A stretch of DNA of 64,000 nt from an uncultured Tropicimonas sp. (lineage in GTDB: Bacteria > Pseudomonadota > Alphaproteobacteria > Rhodobacterales > Rhodobacteraceae). This document shows, one piece after another, positions 55,659-64,000 of this stretch. Position 1 is the first letter of the stretch. Each line of letters opens with the position of its first letter. Both the position numbers and the translations under genes were made by a program. The notes below the pieces were generated by a model. That model was not told the origin of the DNA, made no database searches, and saw only the letters and a list, made by a program, of their open reading frames with translations. The DNA lies in contig CANMIP010000001.1 of assembly GCA_947497945.1 (NCBI GenBank), forward strand, positions 310,001-374,000, given 5' to 3'.

Positions 55659-56879
55659 TTGACGACATCCGAGCGAGACAATGCAGGTCGGGCGGATCCC
55701 TGGCCGGTGCGCGGCTCCAATCAGAGTGGCATGCGGGCGCATAACGAGCGGCTTGTCCTGTCGATGTTGCGCCAGCGCGGGCCGATGCCCAAGGCGGAGA
55801 TCGCGCGGGCAACCGGGCTCTCTGCACAGACGATCTCGGTCATCATGCGCGGGCTGGAACGCGACGGCCTCTTGCAGCGCGGAGATCCGATCCGGGGACG
55901 TGTCGGTCAACCCTCGATCCCCATGGATCTTGCGCCCGACGGGGCGTTCTTCTTCGGCCTGAAGGTCGGGCGGCGATCAGCCGATCTCATCCTGATCAAC
56001 TTCGTGGGCGACGTGCTTGGCCGGGTGCACCGGACCCATCCCTACCCGATGCCGGACGCGATCCTCGACTTCACGGAAAGCGCGGTGTCCGAGCTGTTGG
56101 GCCAACTGCCGCCGGACAATGTCGCCCGGGTCGCCGGGCTGGGCATCGCCATTCCCTTCAGCCTCTGGGATTGGGGCGCGACCGTCGGAGCGCCGGCGGG
56201 CGAGATGGGCCAGTGGAAGCTTCGGGACATCAAGCGCGAGCTGGGGGAGCGGCTGCCCTTCCCGGTCTACCTGGAGAATGACGCCTCTGCAGCCTGTGCC
56301 GCCGAACTGGTACTCGGAAAGACCGATTTGCCGGGGAGCTTCCTGCATTTCTATATCGGTTATTTCATCGGTGGTGGCCTCGTTCTCAACAACCGGCTGT
56401 TCACAGGTCCGACCGGGAATGCCGGGGCTATCGGTCCCGTTCCGGTGCCCGGGGGGCCGAGCGGAACCCGTCCGCTGATGGAGATCGCCTCTCTTTCCGT
56501 CCTGGAGCAATCTCTGTTGACGCGAGGCCTGCCGACGCAGTCGCTCTGGGCTGGGACGGAGGAGTGGCAACTGGACGAGCCGGTGGTGACGGAATGGATC
56601 CATACGGCGGCTACCGGGCTCGCCTTTGCGTCTGCAGCGGCCTGTTCGATCCTGGACTTCGAGGCCGTGCTGATCGATGGCTGGATGCCTGCCAGCATCC
56701 GGCAGCGACTTGTCCGGGAGACCGAACGGGCGCTCGGCGCGTTCAACCTGACCTCGATCGACGTACCCACCATCCGCGAAGGGTCGATCGGACCTGATGC
56801 ACGTGCACTCGGCGCGGCCAGCCTGCCGCTGTCCGAACGGTATCTTGTCGATCTCAACGCGGTATTCCTGTCCGGCTAG
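55659..56879 (+). CDS. frcR: ROK family transcriptional regulator FrcR
   Basis: A 406-residue regulator with an N-terminal winged helix ([29 protein letters not shown]) and a ROK/hexokinase-like domain with [32 protein letters not shown] and [19 protein letters not shown]. The zinc-binding Cys cluster usual in ROK proteins is not visible; the corresponding stretch reads [17 protein letters not shown] 55659 is preceded by GGGAGGAAG, so I prefer it over GTG 55641. Divergent from frcB, it most likely represses the frc operon. It overlaps the convergent Rrf2 gene by 4 bases. Confidence 0.85.
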   Translation: MTTSERDNAGRADPWPVRGSNQSGMRAHNERLVLSMLRQRGPMPKAEIARATGLSAQTISVIMRGLERDGLLQRGDPIRGRVGQPSIPMDLAPDGAFFFGLKVGRRSADLILINFVGDVLGRVHRTHPYPMPDAILDFTESAVSELLGQLPPDNVARVAGLGIAIPFSLWDWGATVGAPAGEMGQWKLRDIKRELGERLPFPVYLENDASAACAAELVLGKTDLPGSFLHFYIGYFIGGGLVLNNRLFTGPTGNAGAIGPVPVPGGPSGTRPLMEIASLSVLEQSLLTRGLPTQSLWAGTEEWQLDEPVVTEWIHTAATGLAFASAAACSILDFEAVLIDGWMPASIRQRLVRETERALGAFNLTSIDVPTIREGSIGPDARALGAASLPLSERYLVDLNAVFLSG

Positions 56880-57295
56880 TTCTGGGCGACCGGACTATAG
56901 GCAGACGGGTTCGCGGCGATCACATCGGCGAGCGAATACGTGTCGAGTGCGCCAAAGAATGCCTTCCGCGCATCGTCCAGGATGCAGACCAGCCCGCAGG
57001 ACGGCGCGAGCAGGCAATCGGTGCAATCGATGACCGGCTGCTCGCCTTCGGTCTGCCGCAGGATGTCGCCGAGCAGGATGTCCCCCGGCGCTCGCGCCAG
57101 CCGCAGACCGCCCGATCGCCCACGCACCGATTCCAGGAAGCCCGCGCCGACAAGGTCCATGGCGAGCTTCATCACGTTGCTGCGCGGGATCCCATGTGCC
57201 TCCACGATCTCGGAGATCGGAACAAGCCGTTCCCTCTGGCTCGAAAGATAGAGACAGATCCGCAAGGCGTAGTCGGAATAACGTGTAAGCTTCAT
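56876..57295 (-). CDS. nsrR: Rrf2 family regulator, NsrR-like
   Basis: A 139-residue protein starting KLTRYSDYALRICLYL, the NsrR-type winged-helix N-terminus including the Asp8 ligand. The Cys cluster DCTDCLLAPSCGLVC in the C-terminal half supplies the Cys ligands of an Fe-S cluster. NsrR senses nitric oxide. Its targets cannot be told from the window; the neighbour is the molybdenum-cofactor operon, which is divergent (157 bases between starts). A different Rrf2 sensor remains possible. Confidence 0.8.
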   Translation of the reverse strand: MKLTRYSDYALRICLYLSSQRERLVPISEIVEAHGIPRSNVMKLAMDLVGAGFLESVRGRSGGLRLARAPGDILLGDILRQTEGEQPVIDCTDCLLAPSCGLVCILDDARKAFFGALDTYSLADVIAANPSAYSPVAQN

Positions 57296-57452
57296 TCGGG
57301 CGTTCCGTTCAGGCGCGCCATACCTAGTCCGTCGTGGTGCGTCCTCTCAAGCAAATTCGGTGCGTCTTCGCTGTCATATTGCCATTTCCCCACGATCCGG
57401 TCTTGATGTGGACGCAGCGAAGGGACGGGGCGGTGCCCCTGGGAGAAGCAAG

Positions 57453-58337
57453 ATGGCAAACGAGGAAACCGGGCTGGTCCTGTCTCCGGATCCGAATGAT
57501 GCACGGCTGGTGACACGGATTTTGGCGGTGGATCACGCGGGCCAGCCGGTCGAGCTTTCCGTGGTGACGGAGCGTCCCCTGACCATATTCCTGAACGCGC
57601 AGGAAATCGTGACGGCGATGACCATCGGCGATCATCCGGACCTGCTGGCGATAGGCTTCCTGCGCAACCAGGGAATGCTGGCTCCGGACGAACCTGTCGA
57701 GGCTGTGAGCTATGACGAAGACCTTGATGTCGTTGTAGTCCGCACCGCGCGGAAGACCAATTACGAGGAGAAGCTGCGCAAGAAGACCCGGACAAGCGGT
57801 TGCGCCGTCGGAACGGTGTTCGGCGACATGATGGAAGGGCTTGAGGGCGTACGCTTGCCGAAGGCAGAGCTGCGCACCTCCTGGCTCTATGCATTGGCCC
57901 ATGAGATCAACCGCACGCCCAGCCTCTATCTCGCCGCGGGCGCCATTCATGGCACCGTGCTCTGCGAAAAGGACCGGCCGCTGGTCTATATGGAGGATGT
58001 CGGCCGCCACAATGCCGTCGACAAGGTGGCGGGCTGGATGTTCGTCAACAAGGTCCCGGCGGGAGACAAGATTCTCTACACGACCGGTCGTCTGACCTCC
58101 GAGATGGTGCTGAAGACCGCGCATATGGGAATCCCCGTCCTGGTCTCGCGCTCCGGTTTTACGGCCTGGGGGGTGGAGCTGGCGAAGGAGCTGGGCATGA
58201 CGCTGATCGGGCGGCTGCGTGGTCGGCGCTTCGCTTGCGTGAGCGGGGCCGACCGGCTGATCTGGGATGCCGACGCGGAGGCGGTCTCAGAGGAATCCAC
58301 GCGGCATCGGCGCAAGAGCAGCCAGTCCGATGACTGA
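57453..58337 (+). CDS. fdhD: Formate dehydrogenase sulfurtransferase FdhD
   Basis: FdhD delivers sulfur to the Mo-bis-MGD cofactor of formate dehydrogenase. The 294-residue protein has RTSGCAVGTVFGD around the reactive Cys, RPLVYMEDVGRHNAVDKVAG and TTGRLTSEMVLKTAHMGIPVLVSRSG, diagnostic of the family. E. coli FdhD has a CxxC; here only the first Cys is present. ATG 57453 gives the usual start. The stop overlaps the mobA start (58330) by 8 bases, so fdhD-mobA-mobB-moeA form one operon. Confidence 0.92.
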   Translation: MANEETGLVLSPDPNDARLVTRILAVDHAGQPVELSVVTERPLTIFLNAQEIVTAMTIGDHPDLLAIGFLRNQGMLAPDEPVEAVSYDEDLDVVVVRTARKTNYEEKLRKKTRTSGCAVGTVFGDMMEGLEGVRLPKAELRTSWLYALAHEINRTPSLYLAAGAIHGTVLCEKDRPLVYMEDVGRHNAVDKVAGWMFVNKVPAGDKILYTTGRLTSEMVLKTAHMGIPVLVSRSGFTAWGVELAKELGMTLIGRLRGRRFACVSGADRLIWDADAEAVSEESTRHRRKSSQSDD

Positions 58338-58953
58338 GCGTGCCTTGCGGATCCCCGCGATCATCCTTGCCGGGGGGCTGGCACGCCGCATGGGCGGTGG
58401 CGACAAGGCGTTGCTGGAGCTTGGTGGCGAAACCCTCCTCTCCCGCGTGATCGCGCGGCTGGAGCCACAGGCCGGGCCTATCGCGCTCAACGCCAATGGC
58501 GACCCGTCGCGGTTTCAGGGCTATGGACTGCCGGTGGTCGCCGACAGCCTTCCAGGCTTTGTCGGCCCGCTGGCGGGCGTGCTCGCCGGGATGGAGTGGG
58601 CCGCGGGACTCGGCGCGCGGCAGATCGTCAGTGTCGCGGCCGACACGCCCTTCTTCCCGCGCGATCTCGTGACGCGGTTGCAGGCCGGCGCGGGCGGCGC
58701 GCCTGTGACCCTGGCCGCGACGCCGGATCCGGTGCGCGGGACCGTCCGACAGCCGACTTTCGGCCTCTGGTCAGTCGATTTGCGCGACGATCTGCGCGCG
58801 GCGCTGGAACAGGGCCTGCGCAAGGTCGTGATCTGGACCGATCGCCATGGCGCCTCCGAGGTTGTCTTCGAAAGCGAAGCAGGCGATCCCTTCTTCAACA
58901 TCAACAGACCGGAGGACCTCGAGGAGGCTCTGGAGCGGGGGGCAGATTCGTGA
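58330..58953 (+). CDS. mobA: Molybdenum cofactor guanylyltransferase MobA
   Basis: Adds GMP to molybdopterin to form Mo-MGD. The 207-residue protein has the nucleotidyltransferase signature IILAGGLARRMGGGDKALLELGG at the N-terminus, LAGVLAGMEWA, and VAADTPFFPRDLV with the metal-binding Asp. It overlaps fdhD at the start and mobB by 4 bases at the end. Confidence 0.93.
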   Translation: MTERALRIPAIILAGGLARRMGGGDKALLELGGETLLSRVIARLEPQAGPIALNANGDPSRFQGYGLPVVADSLPGFVGPLAGVLAGMEWAAGLGARQIVSVAADTPFFPRDLVTRLQAGAGGAPVTLAATPDPVRGTVRQPTFGLWSVDLRDDLRAALEQGLRKVVIWTDRHGASEVVFESEAGDPFFNINRPEDLEEALERGADS

Positions 58954-59459
58954 AGATCTTCGGGGTTACGGGATGGAAGAATTCGGGCAAGACCGGGCTG
59001 ATGGAACGGCTCGTTGCCGATATCTCCGGGCGCGGCTTGCGGGTTTCGACGGTGAAACATGCGCATCACGGCTTCGATATCGATCAGCCGGGCCGTGACA
59101 GTTTCCGGCATCGCGAGGCGGGGGCCGAGCAGGTCCTTCTCGTCTCCTCCAGCCGCTGGGCGTTGATGACGGAGTTGCGGGAGGCGCCGGAACCGTCCTT
59201 GGAAGAGATGCTGGAACAGGTTGCGCGGGTCGATCTCGTCTTGGTCGAGGGGTTCAAGCGCGACCGGCATCCCAAGATCGAGGCGCAGCGAATCGAGACC
59301 GGCCAACCGCTGATCGCGCCGGAAGACGAGACAATCCGCGCCATCGCCACCAATTGCCCGGAAGCCGCCGCCGAGATCCTGCCGGGGCGCGGGGTGTTCC
59401 ACCTTGACGACACGGCCGCCATTGCGGCGTTCGTTTTGCGGGAAGTGGGCCTAGCATGA
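58950..59459 (+). CDS. mobB: Molybdopterin-guanine dinucleotide biosynthesis adaptor MobB
   Basis: A 169-residue P-loop GTPase: KIFGVTGWKNSGKTGLMERLV (Walker A), VSTVKHAHHGFDIDQPGRDSFRHREAGA and VLVEGFKRDRHPKIEA are the conserved MobB blocks. It starts at GTG 58950 within GTGA overlapping the mobA stop. MobB assists MobA; its precise role is not settled. The next start (moeA) overlaps its stop by 4 bases. Confidence 0.92.
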   Translation: MKIFGVTGWKNSGKTGLMERLVADISGRGLRVSTVKHAHHGFDIDQPGRDSFRHREAGAEQVLLVSSSRWALMTELREAPEPSLEEMLEQVARVDLVLVEGFKRDRHPKIEAQRIETGQPLIAPEDETIRAIATNCPEAAAEILPGRGVFHLDDTAAIAAFVLREVGLA

Positions 59460-60724
59460 TCGATCCCCCAAAGCTGCGCAACGACTGCTTCGCCCTGCCG
59501 CCGGGCATCGACTGGGTTCCGATGGAGCAGGCGCTTTCGGCGCTGCGGGAGCGGATGCATCCCGTGGTCGCGACCGAATCAGTCCCGCTGGGTGCGGCCG
59601 CTGGCTGTCGTCTGGCGGAAGACCTGCACGCGCGCCGCTCCAACCCGCCCGCGCCGAACTCCGCCGTGGACGGCTATGGCTTTGCCGGGCCCGCTCCGGA
59701 AGGCGTTGTCGAGATGCCCCTGGCCCCGGGCCGCGCGGCCGCGGGCGTTCCGTTCGAGGGGAGCGTGAAGGCGGGCGAGGCGATTCGCATCCTCACCGGA
59801 GCGATCCTGCCCGATGGTGTCGATACGGTTGTCCTGCAGGAGGATTGCTCTGTCGCGGAGGGCCGGGTCGCCTTTCGCGGGCCGCTCAAGCACCGGGCCA
59901 ATGCGCGCAAGGCGGGGGAAGATGTTGAAGCGGGCGATCTCCTGCTGCCGGCCGGTCGCCGCCTGAAACCGCAGGATATCGCCTTGCTGGCAGCGTCCGG
60001 ACACGAAACGGTGCCGGTTTTCAAACCTTTGCGGGTCGGCGTCCTGTCCAGTGGGGACGAGATCGTTTCACCGGGCGCCGTCGCGCCGGAGGCGATGCGA
60101 CCCGGACAGATCTATGACGCGAATCGCGTGATGCTGCTTTCGCAGGTCGCACAATGGGGGTTCGAGGCGGTGGATCTCGGTCTGGCACCGGACAGTCGCG
60201 ACGGGCTGCGCGCGCTGCTGGATGCGGCGCGGGGGCAGGTTGATGCGGTTCTGACCTCGGGCGGTGTTTCGACCGGGGACGAGGATCATGTTTCCGCCCT
60301 GCTGGGCAGCGAGGGCCGGCTGGAGACCTGGCGCATCGCGATCAAGCCGGGGCGACCGCTCGCGCTCGGTCTCTGGGGAGACCTGCCGGTGTTCGGATTG
60401 CCGGGAAACCCGGTTGCGGCACTGGTTTGCACCTTGCTCTTTGCCCGTCCGGCGCTGGAAGTGCTCGCGGGGGGGGCCTGGTTCCGGCCTGAGGGCTATC
60501 AGCTCCCTGCCGCGTTCGCCAAGAACAAGAAGCCGGGGCGATCGGAGTTCCTTCGCGCCCGGATCGGTCCGGACGGACGGGTCGAGTGCTTTGCCTCCGA
60601 AGGCTCCGGGAGGATCTCGGGACTCGGCTGGGCCAGTGGGCTGGTCGAGCTGGATGAGGCTGCGCGGGAGATCGTGCCGGGAGATGCGGTGCGGTTCATC
60701 CCCTATGCCGCATTCGACGGGTAG
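59456..60724 (+). CDS. moeA: Molybdopterin molybdotransferase MoeA
   Basis: Inserts molybdate into adenylylated molybdopterin. The 422-residue protein has PPAPNSAVDGYGF with the conserved Asp, ILTGAILPDGVDTVVLQEDC, VGVLSSGDEIV, the TSGGVSTGDEDHV block of the MPT-binding domain and GLPGNPVAALVCTLLFARP. The Glp/MoeA family assignment is clear. It is the last gene of the fdhD-mobA-mobB-moeA operon. Confidence 0.94.
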   Translation: MIDPPKLRNDCFALPPGIDWVPMEQALSALRERMHPVVATESVPLGAAAGCRLAEDLHARRSNPPAPNSAVDGYGFAGPAPEGVVEMPLAPGRAAAGVPFEGSVKAGEAIRILTGAILPDGVDTVVLQEDCSVAEGRVAFRGPLKHRANARKAGEDVEAGDLLLPAGRRLKPQDIALLAASGHETVPVFKPLRVGVLSSGDEIVSPGAVAPEAMRPGQIYDANRVMLLSQVAQWGFEAVDLGLAPDSRDGLRALLDAARGQVDAVLTSGGVSTGDEDHVSALLGSEGRLETWRIAIKPGRPLALGLWGDLPVFGLPGNPVAALVCTLLFARPALEVLAGGAWFRPEGYQLPAAFAKNKKPGRSEFLRARIGPDGRVECFASEGSGRISGLGWASGLVELDEAAREIVPGDAVRFIPYAAFDG

Positions 60725-60848
60725 ATCCTGTTCGGAGGCGAGGATCACCTTCGGATCAACGCGGGCGAGACAGCCAAACCCTGCTGAGCGCGGCGTTGGA
60801 CATCGCCACCGCCAAGGCTTGCGCAGGAGAAAAAGAAGGGGAAGTGGT

Positions 60849-60942
60849 GAGAGGCTGGACAACGACCCAAGCGGGGCTCGTTACGGCTGCTTCCTTCCGG
60901 ACCTGACCGGGTTGGCGAGGCGCCTGCCCGCGCCAACCTCTC
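60849..60942 (-). ncRNA. ffs: Signal recognition particle RNA (4.5S type, small)
   Basis: The minus strand contains GGTCAGGTCCGGAAGG followed by AAGCAGCC, the universally conserved SRP RNA tip (domain IV) bound by Ffh. The ends GAGAGGTTGG and CCAGCCTCTC pair as the terminal stem (one G-U), giving about 94 nt. It lies between moeA and the rightward saccharopine dehydrogenase gene. Exact 5' and 3' ends are estimates from the stem. Confidence 0.93.
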
Positions 60943-61226
60943 GATGCTTGATGTAGGCGATCCGGGCGCGGGTTTCAAGCAGGTCTGCCGGAAGCTCTCT
61001 GTGGAGGGTGCCGGGCGTGTGCCGGTCACGGCCGCGACCCGGGCGGGACATCCCGAACGCAAGGGCAACCTGCCGGTCTCGGCGCCGGATTTCTGCCAAG
61101 CCTGAACGCCAAGGCACCGCCTGTTCGCGCGGCCAGCGCGCGCCTTCGCCAAATTCCCGAAACCGGACGCTTCAACGCCAGCCCGAAACGCTTTAGGACG
61201 ATGCAGAGCAAAGACGAGGGCGAGAC

Positions 61227-62282
61227 ATGACGCATTTATGGGTCCGGGCCGAGGAAAGGCCGAACGAGGAGCGGGTTGGACTGCTGCCCGATGGCGTGCG
61301 CGCATTGCGGGGCGCCGGCATGCGGGTGACGGTCGAGAAAAGCGCGGTGCGCGCGCTGCCGCTGGAGCCCTATGCCGAGGCAGGTGCCGAGATCGCCGAG
61401 GCCGGGAGCTGGCGCGAGGCGCCGGAGGAGGCAATCGTCTTCGGTCTCAAGGAGTTGCCGCTTGACGGGTTGCCGCTCAAGCATCGCCACATCATGTTCG
61501 GCCACGCCTACAAGGGCCAGTCGGACGGGCGCGAATTGCTCAAGCAGTTCAAGGCCGGCGGCGGGGCGCTCTACGATCTCGAATATCTCGTCGATGAGAC
61601 CGGCCGCCGGGTCGCAGCCTTCGGCTATTGGGCGGGGTATGCTGGCGCGGCCGTGTCGCTCAAATGCTGGGCAGCGCAGCAGCGCGGTGAGATTTGCGGT
61701 CCGGTCGGCGTCTATCCTGGCCAGCAGGCGCTGCTCGACGATCTCGGTTCCGAGCTGGCGGCCACGGGGGAGGCCCGCCCGACTGCGCTGATCATTGGCG
61801 CCAAGGGCCGTGTCGGCACCGGCGCGGCGGATCTTTGCGCTGCGATGGGTGTCGAAACGACACTTTGGGACCTGGAGGAGACGGCAAAAGGTGGGCCCTT
61901 CCCGGAGGTGCTCGACCATGACGTCTTTCTCAATTGCATCCTTGCCCGCCCGGGCACACCGGTCTTCGTCCCCGCCTCGGCCAGGACGGACAGCCGCCGG
62001 CTCTCGGTGATCGGCGATATCTCCTGCGATCCGTCGAGCGATTTCTCCCCGATCAAGGTTTACGACCGGGTCACCGACTGGGCCGAGCCCGCCTTGCGGG
62101 TCCATGACGCTCCGCCGCTCGACGTCACCGCGATCGACAACCTGCCCTCCATGCTGCCTGCCGAAAGCTCGGAAGATTTCGCCAGCCAGCTCTTGCCCTC
62201 GCTGATGACGCTCGACACACTTGCGGACGGGGTCTGGGGACGTGCCAAGGCCGAATTCGACCGGCATGTCGCCGAAGTCTGA
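61227..62282 (+). CDS. Saccharopine dehydrogenase (LYS1-type)
   Basis: A 351-residue dehydrogenase of the alanine-dehydrogenase/LYS1 superfamily: RAEERPNEERVGLLPDGV and FGLKELPLDGLPLKHRHIMFGHAYKGQ at the N-terminus, and the nucleotide-binding ALIIGAKGRVGTGAADLC. Enzymes of this type interconvert lysine plus 2-oxoglutarate and saccharopine. The neighbouring gene at 62293 encodes the glutamate-side enzyme, so the pair probably degrades lysine. Preceding 60943-61226 (284 bases) shows nothing I can identify. Confidence 0.88.
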   Translation: MTHLWVRAEERPNEERVGLLPDGVRALRGAGMRVTVEKSAVRALPLEPYAEAGAEIAEAGSWREAPEEAIVFGLKELPLDGLPLKHRHIMFGHAYKGQSDGRELLKQFKAGGGALYDLEYLVDETGRRVAAFGYWAGYAGAAVSLKCWAAQQRGEICGPVGVYPGQQALLDDLGSELAATGEARPTALIIGAKGRVGTGAADLCAAMGVETTLWDLEETAKGGPFPEVLDHDVFLNCILARPGTPVFVPASARTDSRRLSVIGDISCDPSSDFSPIKVYDRVTDWAEPALRVHDAPPLDVTAIDNLPSMLPAESSEDFASQLLPSLMTLDTLADGVWGRAKAEFDRHVAEV

Positions 62283-62292
62283 GGGGTAGAAG

Positions 62293-63435
62293 ATGACGAT
62301 CCATTGGTGTGGCGCTGGCCTGAGTGCCATTCCCGGCCTGCGCCGGCTGCTTGAATTCAACAACGAGGTCTGTGTCTGGAACCGGACCGTGGCCAAGGCG
62401 CATGAGTCCGTGGGCGACCTGACCGACTGGATCGAGCCCTTCGACCTGCCGACATTGCGCGAGGCGCTGGCGCCGGGCGATGTTGTCGTCTCGATGCTGC
62501 CGGGTGACTGGCATGTTCCGCTGGCCAGGGCCTGTATCGCGGAGCGGGCGCATTTTGTGTCCTCCTCCTATATCTCCCCCCAGATGGCGGCGTTGGACAG
62601 CGCGGCGAAAGAGGCCGGTGTCTGCCTTGTCAACGAGGTCGGGCTCGACCCCGGGATCGATCACCTGATGGCCCATTGGCTGGTCGCCGATATGCGCAAG
62701 GGCGGGCATGTGCAGCCCGGCGCCGAATATGAGTTCATCTCCTATTGCGGCGGCGTCCCGAAGGAACCGAACGCCTTTCGCTACAAGTTCAGCTGGTCGC
62801 CGCTGGGCGTTCTCAAGGCGCTGCGCTCGCCGTCCCGTTCAATCCGCGACTATTCGGTTCTCGATGTGGCCCGACCCTGGGACGCGCTCACGCGCTATGA
62901 CGCGCCTTTGGTGCAGCCGGAGAGTTTCGAGGTCTATCCCAACCGGGATTCGCTGCCTTTCATGGAGGAATACGGCTTCGAGGAGGGCTGGAAGGTCCGG
63001 CAATTCGTGCGTGGAACGCTGCGTCTGAACGGCTGGGCCGAGGCCTGGGCCGATGTCTTTGCCGAGATCGAGACGCTGGAAGGGCCGGAGGGCGACGCGC
63101 GCCTTCAGGAGATGTCGGACAGTTTCTGGGCGGAGAATGCGTACGCGCCGGATGAGCCGGACCGCGTGGTTCTTTGTGTCGGGCTGAAAGTCTCCCAAGA
63201 CGGGGTGCCGGTCTATGACAAGACCTACCTGCTCAACGCATGGGGCGACGCCCGTGGCTCGGCGATGGCGCGGCTGGTCTCGCAGCCGGTGTCTCTCGCG
63301 GTGGAATCGGCGAAGGCACGGGAGATCGCGCCGGGTGTCAGCGCGGCGCCGAAAGATCCGCGCCTCGTGGAGCGCTGGCTTGCTGCGGTGGACGTGCAGG
63401 CACAGCAGATGATGGTGGTAGATCACCTGGTGTGA
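62293..63435 (+). CDS. Saccharopine dehydrogenase (glutamate-forming, LYS9-type)
   Basis: A 380-residue protein with VNEVGLDPGIDHLMAHWL and YCGGVPKEPNAFRYKFSWSPLGVLKALRSP, blocks typical of saccharopine reductase, plus a degenerate N-terminal nucleotide-binding segment MTIHWCGAGLSAIPGL. It starts 10 bases after the LYS1-type gene, so the two likely act in series: saccharopine to glutamate and alpha-aminoadipate semialdehyde. Direction (synthesis or degradation) is inferred as catabolic. Confidence 0.87.
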   Translation: MTIHWCGAGLSAIPGLRRLLEFNNEVCVWNRTVAKAHESVGDLTDWIEPFDLPTLREALAPGDVVVSMLPGDWHVPLARACIAERAHFVSSSYISPQMAALDSAAKEAGVCLVNEVGLDPGIDHLMAHWLVADMRKGGHVQPGAEYEFISYCGGVPKEPNAFRYKFSWSPLGVLKALRSPSRSIRDYSVLDVARPWDALTRYDAPLVQPESFEVYPNRDSLPFMEEYGFEEGWKVRQFVRGTLRLNGWAEAWADVFAEIETLEGPEGDARLQEMSDSFWAENAYAPDEPDRVVLCVGLKVSQDGVPVYDKTYLLNAWGDARGSAMARLVSQPVSLAVESAKAREIAPGVSAAPKDPRLVERWLAAVDVQAQQMMVVDHLV

Positions 63436-63479
63436 CGGTCGAACGCCGGGTCAGGGGGACAGCCATCGGGTTCCGAAAT

Positions 63480-63497
63480 CCGGGCCGAGAGGCCCGG
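63480..63497 (+). terminator. Stem-loop downstream of the saccharopine genes
   Basis: CCGGGCC (63480-63486), loop GAGA, GGCCCGG (63491-63497), in the gap between convergent genes. There is no T-run directly after the stem. Confidence 0.4.
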
Positions 63498-63535
63498 CGG
63501 GACAGCCTGTTTCCACGCCGTGCCGGGGCGCGGCG

Positions 63536-63862
63536 TCAGTTCCGCTCGCGGAGATTGTCTTCCTCATGCGCGACATCAAGCCCGACAGCGTCCATCCCGC
63601 CTTCGATGAAATCCGCCAGTTCCGGCATGCCGCTGAGGTAATCCTCGGTCGGCGCGGAGCGTTCGCGCCGGGCGGTGTCGAGCGCGTCATCCAGCTCATC
63701 GGCGCCAAAGCTTTCGCGACCAATCCAGCACAGAGCAACCAGGCTGACTTGCTCATCCACGTTCAACCCGGAGATATAGTTTCTCAAATGCGGGCTCTCG
63801 GGACCGAACTCGCGCGCCAGGGCGATCACTCTCACCAATTTTCCGGTGCTGATTTCGAGCAT
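63536..63862 (-). CDS. DUF3775 family protein
   Basis: A 108-residue acidic protein: MLEISTGKLVRVIALAREF and SLVALCWIGRESFGADELDDALDTARRE are typical of DUF3775, whose function is unknown. ATG 63862 follows AAGGGGAGG; an in-frame ATG at 63994 would prefix 44 residues with no similarity. It converges on the saccharopine genes. Confidence 0.78.
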   Translation of the reverse strand: MLEISTGKLVRVIALAREFGPESPHLRNYISGLNVDEQVSLVALCWIGRESFGADELDDALDTARRERSAPTEDYLSGMPELADFIEGGMDAVGLDVAHEEDNLRERN

Positions 63863-64000
63863 GGTCCTCCCCTTCCATCTGTTCCTAACTCCCAATTTCA
63901 CGTGCCGAGACGCCAACTGCAAGAGGCCTTTCGGCGAGAACGCAAACAACAATGGTTTCAGGGCAAAAAACAGGGCGATTCCTGCATGGAACAAGACCGA
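63863..64000. other. Window end, no gene identified
   Basis: The 138 bases upstream of the DUF3775 start show no coding or RNA signal that I can support; they probably carry its promoter. Confidence 0.5.

Overview
The window is a GC-rich chromosomal segment from an alphaproteobacterium, most probably a marine Rhodobacterales (Roseobacter-group) species. This rests on gene content and order: dnaQ-coaE-aroE-maf facing hemJ-rho-mnmE-mnmG-rsmG-parA-parB, a NavMs/NavSp-type sodium channel, a TRAP-transporter catabolic cluster, an Frc-type sugar ABC system and an alphaproteobacterial-type small SRP RNA. No rRNA, tRNA, insertion sequence, prophage or CRISPR array was seen.

Region 1 (1-16.5 kb) looks like the chromosome origin neighbourhood. 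The genes left of about 8.37 kb (smr, mltA, tim44-like, dnaQ, coaE, aroE, maf) run mostly leftward, and those to the right run rightward. The only gene-free gap over 300 bases (8368-8777) lies between them; it holds two AT-rich tracts and several DnaA-box-like 9-mers. Two perfect 16-bp parS palindromes lie inside mnmG and rsmG, just upstream of parA-parB.

Region 2 (16-30 kb) is mainly housekeeping and stress: ybaN-like, hemW, rdgB, rph, hrcA-grpE, mutS, maeB and an rbsK-like kinase. It is followed by two near-identical 60-residue secreted peptides and an envelope group (two L,D-transpeptidases and a CAP-domain lipoprotein).

Region 3 (29-43 kb) carries the sodium channel, an RNA m5U methyltransferase, an ABC exporter pair, a cca-type gene with a CoA-type Nudix gene and hslO, a second Nudix gene, a response-regulator/PP2C protein opposite an Hpt protein, ilvA and argG.

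Region 4 (43-50 kb) is an accessory catabolic cluster: GntR/FCD regulator, maleate-isomerase-like enzyme, TRAP transporter, M24-fold hydrolase with all metal ligands replaced, and nitrilase-family amidase. It partly resembles ectoine-utilisation clusters but lacks several of their genes. It is the best candidate here for an undescribed pathway.

Region 5 (50-57 kb) has an AGCS amino-acid symporter with a possible glycine riboswitch in its leader, then frcK-frcA-frcC-frcB with divergent ROK regulator frcR. Region 6 (57-64 kb) has an NsrR-like repressor, fdhD-mobA-mobB-moeA for molybdoenzymes, ffs, two saccharopine-dehydrogenase-type genes and a DUF3775 protein. All assignments come from reading sequence and recalling families; nothing was searched.
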